A DNA stretch of 64,000 nucleotides from Halobacillus ihumii (GTDB lineage: Bacteria; Bacillota; Bacilli; Bacillales; Halobacillaceae): contig NZ_CACVAO010000001.1 in NCBI RefSeq assembly GCF_902726645.1, positions 4,152,594-4,216,593 on the forward strand, read 5' to 3'. Under the pieces are notes generated by a model that was not told the DNA's origin, searched no databases, and saw only the letters and a list, made by a program, of their open reading frames with translations. Made by a program: the position numbers and the translations under genes. Each line of letters starts with the position of its first letter. The first letter of the stretch is position 1. Positions 1 to 8,356 of the stretch are shown piece by piece.

Positions 1-14
1 TCGCGTGACGGCGT

Positions 15-308
15 CTATTGTTTTTCATACTTAAATGCAGGTTCATCCCACTTTTCATCTAATTGAACTTTTAATGAATGCTGATCAAAGTACCATTCGT
101 CATCTTTTTCAATGAAGTATTCAACATGGTTGACTTTCGCAGTGGCGAGAGGCTCTCTCATTTCATCTTCACGAATAGCCAGTGAGAAGCCTGGCTGCAG
201 ACCGCCCGCTCCTCCATAGCGAACATAGAACCGAATAGAGGTTTCCTCATTGATATCTAATTCATTCTCATACCATTTGGCTGCGTCTTCTGTTACAACT
301 AAATTCAT
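15..308 (-). CDS. yneR: HesB/YneR-like small protein
   Basis: A 97-residue protein of the HesB/IscA-like fold, closest in character to Bacillus YneR. It contains the G-G-A-G-G turn followed by the F-S-L-A strand and the F-D-Q-H segment typical of this branch. No cysteine is present in the whole protein, so the three metal-binding cysteines of true A-type Fe-S carriers are missing and a direct cluster-scaffold role is doubtful. An AGGAG ribosome site precedes the ATG. It lies downstream of folE2 and yidD on the same strand with a gap of about 90 bases. In B. subtilis yneR sits near plsY (yneS), as here. Family call fairly sure, function unknown. Confidence 0.8.
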   Translation of the reverse strand: MNLVVTEDAAKWYENELDINEETSIRFYVRYGGAGGLQPGFSLAIREDEMREPLATAKVNHVEYFIEKDDEWYFDQHSLKVQLDEKWDEPAFKYEKQ

Positions 309-397
309 AAGTTCATCTCCTCATCTAAGCCTCGTATAACCTTGTCTATCCTTAAACGCAGCGAGATAAACATTCACAATAGAATGCACGTCCTGAC

Positions 398-643
398 TTA
401 ACGTTCCGATTCTTCTTTGCTGCGATGATTGTGGAGTGGAACTGGATCAAAGCCTCCTTTATGAAAGGGGTGGCATTTCAGCAGGCGCCGGATCGTCAAG
501 TAAGTTCCTTTCAACAAACCAAATCTTCTCAGAGATTCAAGGCTATATTCTGAACAGGTCGGTTGAAAACGGCAAGAAGGTGGTGTCAACGGGCTGATAA
601 ACTTACGGTAGAACGTAATAGGTCCAATTAGGATATACTTCAT
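398..643 (-). CDS. yidD: Membrane protein insertion efficiency factor YidD
   Basis: An 81-residue YidD protein. The family signature is clear: [11 protein letters not shown] in the first third, then [18 protein letters not shown]. Family knowledge: a small, membrane-associated, basic protein that assists Sec/YidC-dependent insertion of inner-membrane proteins. Length is normal. The ATG lies 6 bases after the folE2 stop on the minus strand, so the two are probably co-transcribed. The serine/arginine/glutamate-rich C-terminal tail is variable in the family. Confidence 0.92.
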   Translation of the reverse strand: MKYILIGPITFYRKFISPLTPPSCRFQPTCSEYSLESLRRFGLLKGTYLTIRRLLKCHPFHKGGFDPVPLHNHRSKEESER

Positions 644-649
644 GAGCTG

Positions 650-1588
650 TTACTTCGGTGTCTTTTCCTGTTTTTTGTCATAACTTAACGTAGCAACCGC
701 ATCATGTAAATGAATAGATTCTTCATTACGACAGCTCACCTCAAAAGCCTCCACAAAGCTATACTCATACAAATCAGCAGCAACAAGGCGGACAATATCT
801 TCAACAAAGCGAGGATTCTCATAAGCTTGCTCTGTGACCATTTTCTCGTCCGGACGTTTTAACACAGGGTGAATTCTTGCACTGGCATTACTTTCTGCAG
901 CTTCCAGTAAAGCAGCTTTCCAATCAGTTTGCTGTTCATCAAAGTCTTCAGTAAGCTTTACGCTCATTGATACATTTCCGCGCTGGTTATGAGCACTATA
1001 TTCACTGATTTCTTTAGAGCAGGGACATAAAGTCGTTATTTTACCAGTCAGCTCAACTGTTACATCATACCCCGTGTTTTGATCGTAAAGTACTTTGATT
1101 GTGGCATCGGCATGGTTCATTCCAGCTAAGTCAGAATAAGGACCTTTTCTTTCGAAAAACCATGGGAAAGACACCTCAACTTCTGCATCTTCCTGTTTCA
1201 AGCGACCAGCCAGTTCTTTTGTAAACGCTTTTAACGTTTCAATATCTATGGCAAATCCTTCACGGTGATACTTATCGAGCTGCTCAGTAAAACGGCTCAT
1301 ATTGGTTCCTTTGCTTCCTTGAGCGATCGAGGAGCCAAAAGAAAACGTTCCAATCGTCGTCTGAATTTGCGGTACGAGCTGACTCGGAATTTGAATGGGG
1401 TGTTTCACATTGGAAATGCCCACCATATCGATGTTAAATAAGAAATCCTTTTTGGAGTTTTGTAAATCCACCATTTTCTCTTTTTGTTCAGGTTTCGTAC
1501 GGGGCCCTGGATCCACAGAGCCGAAAAGTTTATGTCGCTCCTTCTTTGAAGGGAGTTGTTTGTTTTTATTCAATTCAGTTTGATTCAT
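650..1588 (-). CDS. folE2: GTP cyclohydrolase FolE2 (type IB)
   Basis: A 312-residue FolE2, the type IB enzyme that converts GTP to 7,8-dihydroneopterin triphosphate, the first step of folate (and queuosine) precursor synthesis in the cytoplasm. Conserved features seen: S-K-G-T-N-M-S-R-F near residues 92-100, the catalytic region L-C-P-C-S-K-E-I-S around residues 187-195 with His200 just after, and the C-terminal F-V-E-D-I segment. Length is typical. FolE2 can use metals other than zinc and in Bacillus is often Zur-controlled. The AT-rich upstream gap (1589-1697) could hold such a site, but I could not define a convincing box. It follows plsY on the same strand beyond a terminator, so it has its own promoter. 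Confidence 0.93.
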   Translation of the reverse strand: MNQTELNKNKQLPSKKERHKLFGSVDPGPRTKPEQKEKMVDLQNSKKDFLFNIDMVGISNVKHPIQIPSQLVPQIQTTIGTFSFGSSIAQGSKGTNMSRFTEQLDKYHREGFAIDIETLKAFTKELAGRLKQEDAEVEVSFPWFFERKGPYSDLAGMNHADATIKVLYDQNTGYDVTVELTGKITTLCPCSKEISEYSAHNQRGNVSMSVKLTEDFDEQQTDWKAALLEAAESNASARIHPVLKRPDEKMVTEQAYENPRFVEDIVRLVAADLYEYSFVEAFEVSCRNEESIHLHDAVATLSYDKKQEKTPK

Positions 1589-1696
1589 AGCGATGACTCC
1601 TTTTTTGACCTTCGTTATACGTCAAAGTATACAATATGTAACAATAATTATACAATTTATTGCTTTGCCAATGTGTGTTCATTTTACACTTTTCAG

Positions 1697-1734
1697 AAGA
1701 AAAAAGTCTACAACAGTTCACCTGTCATAGACTT
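1697..1734 (-). terminator. Rho-independent terminator of plsY
   Basis: On the minus strand, AAGTCTA pairs with TAGACTT and an inner ACAG with CTGT, followed by a run of T. It begins 4 bases after the plsY stop codon. Confidence 0.85.
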
Positions 1735-1737
1735 CTT

Positions 1738-2319
1738 TCACATCCAAGTTATTTTTGGTTCCGTTTTGTTTATAATCCGCTTGATATTTGACAGGTGGCG
1801 ATAGATCACGAAGATTGTAAATAGTGCGATAAGAATCGTTAACCCATATTCCTGAAATATAATAGAAACAACGACTGAGACTATTCCAGTAATCATGGAA
1901 GATAGTGACACATACTTGCTCATATACAGGACGAGGAAGAAGGTTGCTAACATAATAATAAAAATAATCGGATTAATTCCTAACACGACACCAGCGGAAG
2001 TGGCGACCGCTTTCCCGCCTTTAAATCCTGCAAAAAGAGGATACGTATGTCCAATCACAGCAAATATTCCAATGATCAGAGTAATCACATCGGCTCCCAT
2101 TAAAAGCGGCAAAGCCGTGGCGACCGTTCCCTTTAACATATCTGTACTGGTTACGAGCAATCCTGCTTTAATGCCTAATACCCGAAACGTATTAGTACCT
2201 CCAAGATTGCCGCTTCCATGCTCGCGAATATCGATACCGTAGCCTATTTTACCAACAAGCAGACCTGAAGGTATTGATCCAAGCAAATAAGCTATGATGA
2301 TGTAAATGGCGTACTCCAT
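1738..2319 (-). CDS. plsY: Acyl-phosphate:glycerol-3-phosphate acyltransferase PlsY
   Basis: A 193-residue integral membrane PlsY that acylates glycerol-3-phosphate from acyl-phosphate, the first committed step of phosphatidic acid synthesis. The three loop motifs are seen: G-S-I-P-S-G near the N-terminus, [10 protein letters not shown] around residues 35-45, and [10 protein letters not shown] around residues 95-105, separated by hydrophobic helices. The start at 2319 is preferred because AAGGAG lies 9 bases upstream. A longer reading frame to 2367 adds 16 residues without a ribosome site. A strong terminator follows directly. Confidence 0.92.
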   Translation of the reverse strand: MEYAIYIIIAYLLGSIPSGLLVGKIGYGIDIREHGSGNLGGTNTFRVLGIKAGLLVTSTDMLKGTVATALPLLMGADVITLIIGIFAVIGHTYPLFAGFKGGKAVATSAGVVLGINPIIFIIMLATFFLVLYMSKYVSLSSMITGIVSVVVSIIFQEYGLTILIALFTIFVIYRHLSNIKRIINKTEPKITWM

Positions 2320-2497
2320 GCTGTACAACTCCTTATGTCTTGAAGAATTGGGTAAGGGAGACTCCAATGGTACTTCCCTTTTTTATATAGTTTATCACTA
2401 TATCTGGTGTGAAAGAACAACAAATTAACTGAGCCTGGAACCTGCTTTTATTTTCTTTACCCCTTACATCCTTTATGATTAGTCTAGAAAGGATCGT

Positions 2498-3754
2498 ATG
2501 AATATGAATCGTAAGAAAAAAGTATGGCTTTGGGTTTTTGCTGGATGTTTGCTGCTCGGTGCAATTATATGGTTATATCCATTCCCATCGAACGAAAAGA
2601 TTGAGTTTTCCTCCTATGAACAACCTTTGTTTTATGAAGGAAAACGTTCGGAATTTCATGGGGTGATGAAAGATGAGCGCCTTTACATACCTATTGAATA
2701 TGTACGACAGGCTTTGAATAAACCCGTCGTTTATGATCGGAACAGTGATTCCATGATCGCTACTACGGTAGAGAATGTTTATCAAATTACCATTGGCAAG
2801 CCGTTTTATAAAAAGAATGATAGATTGATAGACATTACTTATCGTGCTGTCCTCGAAACAGAGGAGAATCGATGGATCGCTGCGGAATTTCTTCAAACTA
2901 TATATGCTTTATCTATTAAAACGTATCCAAATGGTGCTGTCCATACCTTTTCGCAAGGGTTTGAAAAGAAAATAGCAAAGGTTAAGGCAGATGTAGAAGA
3001 GTATAAGCTTGCTGTCAGAAGCGAACCTACTGTAACGTCATCCTATTATACCAGTCTGCAAGGATTAGACAAGGTCACCGTTCTTATGGAGAAGCAGGAT
3101 TTCTATCTTATTGTGACCCCTTCCGGTTATACAGGGTATGTTCCTAAAAGTTCTCTGCAGATTAAAGGTACCTCCACTGTACAAACTCAGAAAGAACGAG
3201 AAAAGAGAGAAGTGCCAGGCGAAGTCACCCACCCCATTCACCTTGCCTGGGACGGGATTTATACCGAACGTGCAAATCCAGAAGAGCTTCCTAACCGTCC
3301 TGGTATTACTGTGCTTTCTCCCACATGGTTCACCCTTGTTAATGACAAAGGTGAAATTCACAGTCGTGCCTCCGCTTCCTATGTACAATCGGCCCATTCA
3401 AACGGAGATCAAGTGTGGGCGCTTTTTTCGAATGGCTTTGATCCTGAATTAACTTCAAAAGTATTGCCGGCTTATCAGAAGAGGACAAAGATGGTCCATC
3501 AGCTGTTACGATTTGCAGAAAAGTATAACCTGGATGGAATTAACCTGGATTTTGAAAATGTCTATCAGGAAGACGGCAAATGGTTTACACAATTTGTTAG
3601 AGAACTTACTCCCCGAGCCCATAATCAAGGGTTGGTTATTTCGGTAGATGTTACATTTATTTCTGATAGTTCTCAGTGGTCGGAATTTTATGAGCGGGCT
3701 GAATTGGTGGAAGCCGCTGACTACTTAATCGTAATGGCTTACGACCAGCATTGA
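2498..3754 (+). pseudogene. GH18 glycosidase gene truncated by prophage insertion
   Basis: A 418-codon N-terminal fragment of a family 18 glycosyl hydrolase. Residues 7-26 form an uncleaved signal/membrane anchor. Next comes a stalk/copper-amine-oxidase-like region, an SH3-like stretch around residues 145-225, and the start of the TIM barrel with the catalytic D-G-I-N-L-D-F-E near residue 350. The frame stops at the canonical GH18 motif V-M-A-Y-D-Q-H, where intact enzymes continue with Trp and roughly a further 100-130 residues. The reading changes abruptly at CAGCATTG, which is the phage junction. Expected role before disruption: binding or cutting peptidoglycan or spore-cortex N-acetylglucosamine linkages. 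AAAGGA precedes the ATG. Confidence 0.88.
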
Positions 3755-3778
3755 AGGACTTCTCACGAAAGACCATTG
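3744..3778. other. attL (host-phage junction)
   Basis: Host GH18 coding sequence ends at CATTG (3749-3753) and the sequence then runs AAGGACTTCT, out of the family's reading. The right window edge also ends in CATTG. Joining the phage half at 63986-64000 to the phage half here gives AGAAGACC-N6-GGACTTCT, whose arms are inverted copies with one mismatch. That is the symmetry expected of a serine-integrase attP, with the central dinucleotide probably TG at 3752-3753. Confidence 0.7.
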
Positions 3779-3839
3779 ATAAAAAGTCTCTATGACGGGA
3801 TTTTTACATAAAAAAGACGACAGGTCAACGCCTGCCGCT

Positions 3840-5381
3840 TCAATAATACGTTATTTCTATTTCCATATTGTCGCCTTCACGTTTGTATTCGATTTTCTCA
3901 ATCAACAACTTCAGGATTTCGTTTTTCTCCTTTACGCCCATTTCGTCACTAAACAATTCTTCAATATCAACTGATTCCCATTTTTTAAGACGGTCTTCTT
4001 TCGTAACACGGTTTATCAAATCGTGGTCTTTTTCAATTCTTTCGATTTCCTTCATAGCTTCGTAAATCTTTCCTTGCAGCGTACTTTTTCGGTCTTCATA
4101 TTTTGATTTATTGATATGCCCGTCAATGTATAAATCGTCAAGACGTTCGATTGATTCTTTTGTTTCTTCAACAATTCGTTCCTGAACGTTTATCAATTCT
4201 TGACCACTTTCCCGTTCTTCTTGTTGTTCTTCAAATTTCTGTTTGTCCAACACTTCTTCTTTATGACGAAGCATACTTTTATAAACGTAATCAAGAACAA
4301 CTTCCTGCTTGCAGGTCTTGTTTGCTTTGCAAAAATCCTTGCCGTTATTTATAGGATTCATACATTTACGAACATAAATATAATAATCGTCTGTTTTTGC
4401 GGTTTTTGGATTCTTCTTTTGCTTACGAAAGGTTAAACCGCCGCCACAAACACCGCAGACCAATAAACCCGAAAGAATATGCGTTCCTTTCTTCGCCCGT
4501 GGACTGATTCGTTCTTGTTGCGCCATACGTTTCAAAATCAATTCGTGTTGTTCTTTCGTTTTTACGGGTGTATGTTCGCCTTTGGTAGTAATCATTTCCT
4601 TTGGGTCACGTAATAACGTTTGATTTCCGACCCGCTTCGTTTTTCTATATTGGACGTATCCAAGCGTGAATTCACTTCTTAATAGATTGCGAACTTGGCA
4701 TTTCCGCCAAATTGCGTTTGGTTTATTACTTGGCGGAGTATACCCTTTTCTATTTAATGTAACGGCAATTTCTCTTGTTCCTTTGTGCTTTTCCAAGTAA
4801 AGATTCAATATGAGGTCATAGACTTTTTTCTTTTCGTTGTCTATTTTAATTTTCTTGTCGTTTCGGTCGTATTTATACGGAAAAGGCGCACGTCCGTTCA
4901 CATGCTTTCCATTTTTGACCGCCGTTATTTTACCGTTTTGTAAACGTCGCTTGATTGCACGATATTCCGAACGAGCAATGACGGATTCAAATTCGCTCAT
5001 CATTTCGTCGGATTCGTTGTTCAGGTCGTAAACCTTTGTTGGCGTTAAAACCAACGTGTCGGAATCCTTCAGCGTTTCGGCGACCCTTCCCGAATCTATT
5101 TGCGAACCCCTTGTCAATCTGTCCCAAGCGACAACAACAACCGCTTCAAATGCGCCTGCTTCAATCATAGAAAGCAAGCCGACGAAAATTGGGCGTTTGT
5201 TTATCGAATCGGCGGAACTTACTTCTTCGAACCATTGCGTATTTTGAAAACCTTCTTTTTCAAGAAATTCGCTTAATTGTTGCTTATGTTTGGTCAACGT
5301 ATTTTCCGAATCGTCTTCGTCTTTACGTGATTTACGCACATAAACCGCAAGTTGTGAATTTTTGTGTAATCCTTCAATCAC
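3840..5381 (-). CDS. Large serine integrase
   Basis: A 513-residue serine recombinase that integrates and excises the prophage. The N-terminal resolvase domain carries V-R-K-S-R with the nucleophile Ser18, and V-V-A-W-D-R-L-T-R-G near residue 85. A recombinase domain follows (G-R-A-P-F-P-Y-K, then T-R-E-I-A-V-T-L-N-R-K-G), then a zinc ribbon with C-G-V-C-G-G-G paired with a later Cys pair around residues 345-355. A long charged coiled coil (about 365-460) completes it. It lies next to attL, as usual for such phages. The start is GTG with AAAGGA about 10 bases upstream. Its promoter on the minus strand has an operator-like repeat between -35 and -10. Confidence 0.95.
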   Translation of the reverse strand: MIEGLHKNSQLAVYVRKSRKDEDDSENTLTKHKQQLSEFLEKEGFQNTQWFEEVSSADSINKRPIFVGLLSMIEAGAFEAVVVVAWDRLTRGSQIDSGRVAETLKDSDTLVLTPTKVYDLNNESDEMMSEFESVIARSEYRAIKRRLQNGKITAVKNGKHVNGRAPFPYKYDRNDKKIKIDNEKKKVYDLILNLYLEKHKGTREIAVTLNRKGYTPPSNKPNAIWRKCQVRNLLRSEFTLGYVQYRKTKRVGNQTLLRDPKEMITTKGEHTPVKTKEQHELILKRMAQQERISPRAKKGTHILSGLLVCGVCGGGLTFRKQKKNPKTAKTDDYYIYVRKCMNPINNGKDFCKANKTCKQEVVLDYVYKSMLRHKEEVLDKQKFEEQQEERESGQELINVQERIVEETKESIERLDDLYIDGHINKSKYEDRKSTLQGKIYEAMKEIERIEKDHDLINRVTKEDRLKKWESVDIEELFSDEMGVKEKNEILKLLIEKIEYKREGDNMEIEITYY

Positions 5382-5415
5382 GACGAATCATTCCTTTCGT
5401 TTACTTATACATTAA

Positions 5416-5444
5416 ATTATATTGTAAACAAGATTACATTACAA
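5416..5444 (-). promoter_or_regulatory. sigmaA-type integrase promoter with embedded operator
   Basis: On the minus strand, TTGTAA (5444-5439) and TATAAT (5421-5416) are separated by 17 bases. The spacer contains GTAAACAAGATTAC (5424-5437), a one-mismatch copy of the inverted repeat found at other phage promoters. This suggests that the phage repressor shuts off the integrase in the lysogen. Confidence 0.7.
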
Positions 5445-6291
5445 GCGAAAAATAATTCGTCAAAATAACTTGTAAATAACCGCTTCGGCGTACTTACTTA
5501 ATAGGAAAAGAGACATTGGCGTTCATGCCTTTGTCGCAGGAATTCGAATTCAACCGTTACAATGCACCGTTCGAATAAAATGAAACGGGTTGGCGAAACG
5601 GTCAATGATTCGATTTCCAACTTTCGTATATGCCGACAAATCGGGTTGCGAAAGAATGTGAAATTGCAGCGCAAAAAAGCCGCTTCAGAAATTTAAAATT
5701 TAATACTTGTCAAGATTTCGTTTCACTTCGGGTTGTGAAATACGTTTCATCACGGGATTGTGAAATGCGCTTCACAAGAACTAGAAATAACGTATTGAAC
5801 GAAATCCATACGAACTAGAACCAATAATTATTGCTTTTAAGAAAACCAATAATTGCGAAGCAATTTCCCGAAAGGGATAATAACGCAAATTGAAGCGAAT
5901 ATTGATTTCGAATATCTTGACGTTAGAAACGAAAGTAACGTTATAGACGTAAATTGAACGCATATTGAACGAATATATTGTCGGATATATTGACGTAAAA
6001 ATAGCGTCAAAGACGTGAAAATAAGCGTCAAAAACATTGTCCGAAAATAACGTAAAAATAGGCGTTACTGACATTTTGGAATGACGTAATAATTGACGTA
6101 AAATTAACGTTTTATGGACGTATAATTGACGTTAAAAGAACGTTACAAAATACCGTCACGAAGGCGTTTATTGGCGTTAAATACGGTGCAAATTACGTTG
6201 GTTTTACGTTGGTGGATTACGTTTCAAATATACGTTGAATGCCGTCTTTGGACGACCGAATAAAATTTTTCATTTACGGGGGTTATTTGTT
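5445..6291. other. Long non-coding, motif-rich region
   Basis: About 850 bases between the diverging integrase and the first rightward gene with no supported gene. Small minus-strand frames here have no ribosome site. The left part (5560-5780) holds TTGTGAA/TTCACAA inverted repeats. The right part (5761-6240) contains 17 copies of ACGT by my count, mostly as TGACGTAA, AACGTT or TTACGTT, far more than chance. It may hold operators, recombination-accessory sites, an origin or a packaging site. Confidence 0.7.
5733..5777. repeat. Two tandem palindromic sites
   Basis: TTGTGAAATACGTTTCATCA (5733-5752) and TTGTGAAATGCGCTTCACAA (5758-5777) are near-identical 20-base inverted repeats 25 bases apart centre to centre. 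TTGTGAA pairs with TTCACAA in the second copy. The layout is that of a tandem operator or recombination-accessory site. Confidence 0.65.
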
Positions 6292-6693
6292 ATGGTAGAT
6301 ATGACGCAATTCAAAGAAACGCAAATTCAGGCAATCGGATATTTGTCTATGCCGAAAAAGGCGGGAATGTCGTTTGACGAAATTGCTGAAGCTTGTGGCG
6401 TAAGTGTTCGACAATTGCACCGTTGGCGACAAAAACCTGAATTCAAGCAGGCGATTGTTGAACAGTCGTTGAATAACGTTAAAGATGAAATTCCTGACGT
6501 ATTGAGCGCACACAAAAAGCAAGCTGCAAAAGGTAACGTAAAGGCGATAGAGCTATTTTACAAGCTATTTGGACTATTGGTTGAAAAGCAGGAAATCGAA
6601 CAAAACGTATCTAATAAAGATAAGGATAATGGCGACATTGAAAATGAACTATCTGAATTACGTGGGCTTATTGATGAAGCAAAGGGCGATTAA
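6292..6693 (+). CDS. phBC6A51-type HTH protein, probable small terminase
   Basis: A 133-residue protein. Residues about 24-50 form a helix-turn-helix (F-D-E-I-A-E-A-C-G-V-S-V-R-Q-L-H-R-W), followed by a helical middle and an acidic coiled tail. This architecture matches phBC6A51-family proteins of Bacillus phages, which act as small terminase subunits recognising the packaging site. It lies 5.4 kb upstream of the large terminase, with the candidate repressor and early genes in between. The ATG at 6292 has GGGGG 9 bases upstream; an earlier in-frame ATG at 6235 has none. It could instead be a regulator. Confidence 0.6.
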   Translation: MVDMTQFKETQIQAIGYLSMPKKAGMSFDEIAEACGVSVRQLHRWRQKPEFKQAIVEQSLNNVKDEIPDVLSAHKKQAAKGNVKAIELFYKLFGLLVEKQEIEQNVSNKDKDNGDIENELSELRGLIDEAKGD

Positions 6694-6728
6694 TTATTGT
6701 CGCCTTCCCTTACATATAGACGCAAGAT

Positions 6729-6862
6729 ATTCGTTATATAATAGAGAATATACGACGAATAATAATTGTATGAATAAACAGTAACGTTGATATAATAGGA
6801 ATACGCAAAATAAATTCGTCATATAATATTGTTGACTTCTCTTGTTGATTCGTCGTATAATA
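6729..6862. promoter_or_regulatory. Control region of the tyrosine-recombinase gene
   Basis: Three plus-strand copies of ATTCGT(C/T)(A/G)TATAATA (6729-6743, 6814-6828, 6848-6862) and one minus-strand copy (6746-6760). The first two form an inverted pair around a 2-base gap. The rightmost copy gives a good sigmaA promoter: TTGACT at 6832-6837, 18 bases, TATAAT at 6856-6861, reading into the recombinase gene at 6897. No GTAAAC operator is present, so this promoter may stay active in the lysogen. Confidence 0.7.
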
Positions 6863-6896
6863 TTCATAGCGAATTAAACGAAGGGAATGAACGAAG

Positions 6897-7808
6897 ATGA
6901 TTGAACAAAACTTCATTGAAATGTTTATCGAAGAAATGAACGAAGAAGGACGAAGCGAAGCAACCGTTAGAAATTACGTGTATGATTTGAAATACTTCAA
7001 TAAATGGGCGCAAGAAAACGTTGAAGAATTCGACCCCGCCCAACGGGGGACGGGGGGCGTTCCGACCCATAAGCAAGCATTCAAAAAATACGCAACTCAT
7101 TTGAAAAACTCGGGTGCGAAACCTGCAACGATAAACCGACGGTTGCAATCATTACGGACGTTCTTCAACGTAATGAAACGAAAGGGTCACGTCGAAGCGA
7201 ATCCAATGGACGGAATCAAGCCGAAGAAGGTCGCCAAGCAAAACGAAACAAAATGGCTTGACCGTAATCAAGTAAAAGCAATCTTTGACGAAATCAAACG
7301 CATTGCAAACGACAAGAAGCGGGTCAAGTATCACGCTATATTTTCGCTTATGGTCAACGCAGGATTACGGGTTGACGAATTGGTGAACCTGAAGGAAAAC
7401 GAAGTTGATTTCGAAAATAAATTGATTACGGTTACAAACGGAAAGGGCGAAAAGTTTCGACACGTTCCATTAAATAAAGCAACGGCGCAAAGCGTTAGGC
7501 ATTGGCTTTTATATCGTGAAGACTTGGACGTTGAAAGCGACTTCCTATTTCCAAGTGAACGTTCGCCACAAATGACGACAAGGGGCGTTCAACATATGGC
7601 GGGTAGGTTAAACGAAAATCTAAAGTTCCATTTTACCGTTCACCAATTGCGGCATACTTTCTTGAAAAATGTTGCGGATACAACGGGAAAGATTGAAATT
7701 GTCGCAAGCTTGGCGGGTCATGATTCGGTTGATACGTCCCGACGATATATTGAACCGTCAATGAAAGAAATCGCTGAAGCGTTAAACGGAAATGAATACG
7801 ATTTTTAA
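6897..7808 (+). CDS. Tyrosine-recombinase-family protein (recombinase or phage repressor)
   Basis: A 303-residue XerC/D-like protein. Residues 1-95 form the SAM-like DNA-clamp domain. The catalytic domain from about 115 has the full set: Arg in N-A-G-L-R-V-D-E-L, Lys in G-K-G-E-K, H-Q-L-R-H, G-H-D-S-V-D-T and the Tyr nucleophile in S-R-R-Y-I-E-P. A serine integrase is already present next to attL, so a second integrase is not needed. I see no CI-type repressor in the window. In phage SPbeta the master repressor MrpR (YopR) has a tyrosine-recombinase fold, so a repressor role is a real alternative to chromosome-dimer or plasmid-form resolution. It has its own promoter and terminator. Confidence 0.85.
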   Translation: MIEQNFIEMFIEEMNEEGRSEATVRNYVYDLKYFNKWAQENVEEFDPAQRGTGGVPTHKQAFKKYATHLKNSGAKPATINRRLQSLRTFFNVMKRKGHVEANPMDGIKPKKVAKQNETKWLDRNQVKAIFDEIKRIANDKKRVKYHAIFSLMVNAGLRVDELVNLKENEVDFENKLITVTNGKGEKFRHVPLNKATAQSVRHWLLYREDLDVESDFLFPSERSPQMTTRGVQHMAGRLNENLKFHFTVHQLRHTFLKNVADTTGKIEIVASLAGHDSVDTSRRYIEPSMKEIAEALNGNEYDF

Positions 7809-7810
7809 AG

Positions 7811-7839
7811 GGTTGGCGAAATGCCGACCTTTTTATTTT
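7811..7839 (+). terminator. Rho-independent terminator
   Basis: GGTTGGC-GAAAT-GCCGACC hairpin followed by TTTTTATTTT, 2 bases after the tyrosine-recombinase gene. Confidence 0.88.
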
Positions 7840-7855
7840 GCATAAAGGTAAACAA

Positions 7856-7894
7856 ACAAACATGTTGACAAAATATTTATTCGCCGTTTATGAT
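7856..7894 (+). promoter_or_regulatory. Early promoter with operator half-site
   Basis: TTGACA (7865-7870), 18 bases, TATGAT (7889-7894). The -35 overlaps the right half of an operator-like ACAAACATGTTGAC (7856-7869), whose left half is degenerate. Probably drives the small gene at 7926. Confidence 0.55.
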
Positions 7895-7925
7895 TTGGAA
7901 TGTTCAACGAAAGGAGGTTCGCAAC

Positions 7926-8048
7926 ATGGCGGAATTCTTCAAACGAATATTCAAATGTAAGCTTCGGGGCGTTCATAAGTACACCGCCGAAACGGATTTT
8001 AAAGTTTGTATTCGTTGTGGTCATTTTAAACGAAGAAGAAAAACGTAG
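7926..8048 (+). CDS. 40-residue basic protein with a C-x2-C pair
   Basis: A short gene with a perfect AAAGGAGG ribosome site 8 bases before the ATG. The product is basic, with C-I-R-C-G-H-F-K-R-R-R-K near its C-terminus and another Cys at residue 11, so a small zinc knuckle or nucleic-acid-binding peptide is possible. It lies between an early promoter and the GTCACA-type promoter of the next gene. No function recognised. Confidence 0.6.
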   Translation: MAEFFKRIFKCKLRGVHKYTAETDFKVCIRCGHFKRRRKT

Positions 8049-8070
8049 TCGGTAGTAAATTATAGAGAAT

Positions 8071-8098
8071 GTCACAAACGCCGCTTCCTTTACAACAC
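8071..8098 (+). promoter_or_regulatory. Phage GTCACA-N16-CAACAC element
   Basis: GTCACA 8071-8076, 16-base spacer, CAACAC 8093-8098, TGAA at 8106. Lies 34 bases upstream of the membrane-protein gene at 8132. Confidence 0.75.
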
Positions 8099-8131
8099 GT
8101 TTCATTGAAAACGTACAAGGGGGGCGGCATT

Positions 8132-8311
8132 ATGAAATTTGTTGGCGACATTCTATTGAATACGTTTATTTTTATTTGCGGGTTCGTTTGGTTTTTACTA
8201 ATCGTAATTTTTAACTTTTTGATTTACGTTATATTTCCGCTTGCAATGATTGTTGGCGCATTTGTTATTGCGTTATGGTATGCAGGAATCGAAATCAATC
8301 CGCCGTTTTAA
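8132..8311 (+). CDS. Small membrane protein
   Basis: A 59-residue protein that is almost entirely two hydrophobic helices (about residues 7-33 and 36-52) with few charges. AAGGGGGG precedes the ATG by 7 bases. An upstream in-frame ATG at 8069 is rejected because it lies in the promoter element. It has its own GTCACA-type promoter and terminator, so it is a single-gene unit. A role in superinfection exclusion or lysis timing is possible but not shown. Confidence 0.7.
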   Translation: MKFVGDILLNTFIFICGFVWFLLIVIFNFLIYVIFPLAMIVGAFVIALWYAGIEINPPF

Positions 8312-8356
8312 CGAAAAGTAACTTGTTCTTTATCCGTATAGTTTAATTATGAAATG

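Noticed and set aside
1610..1665. Zur box upstream of folE2
   Set aside because: The AT-rich imperfect repeat near 1640 matches a Zur palindrome too weakly to call.
3769..3778. Exact 10-base direct repeat AAGACCATTG shared with 63991-64000 as attachment core
   Set aside because: The host GH18 frame already breaks at 3752, before this copy, and the palindrome rebuilt from both ends centres on TG at 3752-3753. The 10-base copy is probably an inner attP motif.
5781..6074. Minus-strand open frames in the ACGT-rich block
   Set aside because: No ribosome site, low-complexity translation, and overlapping frames on the same strand.
7032..7065. G-rich stretch in the tyrosine-recombinase gene as a quadruplex
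   Set aside because: Only two long G-runs; encodes an ordinary linker (D-P-A-Q-R-G-T-G-G).
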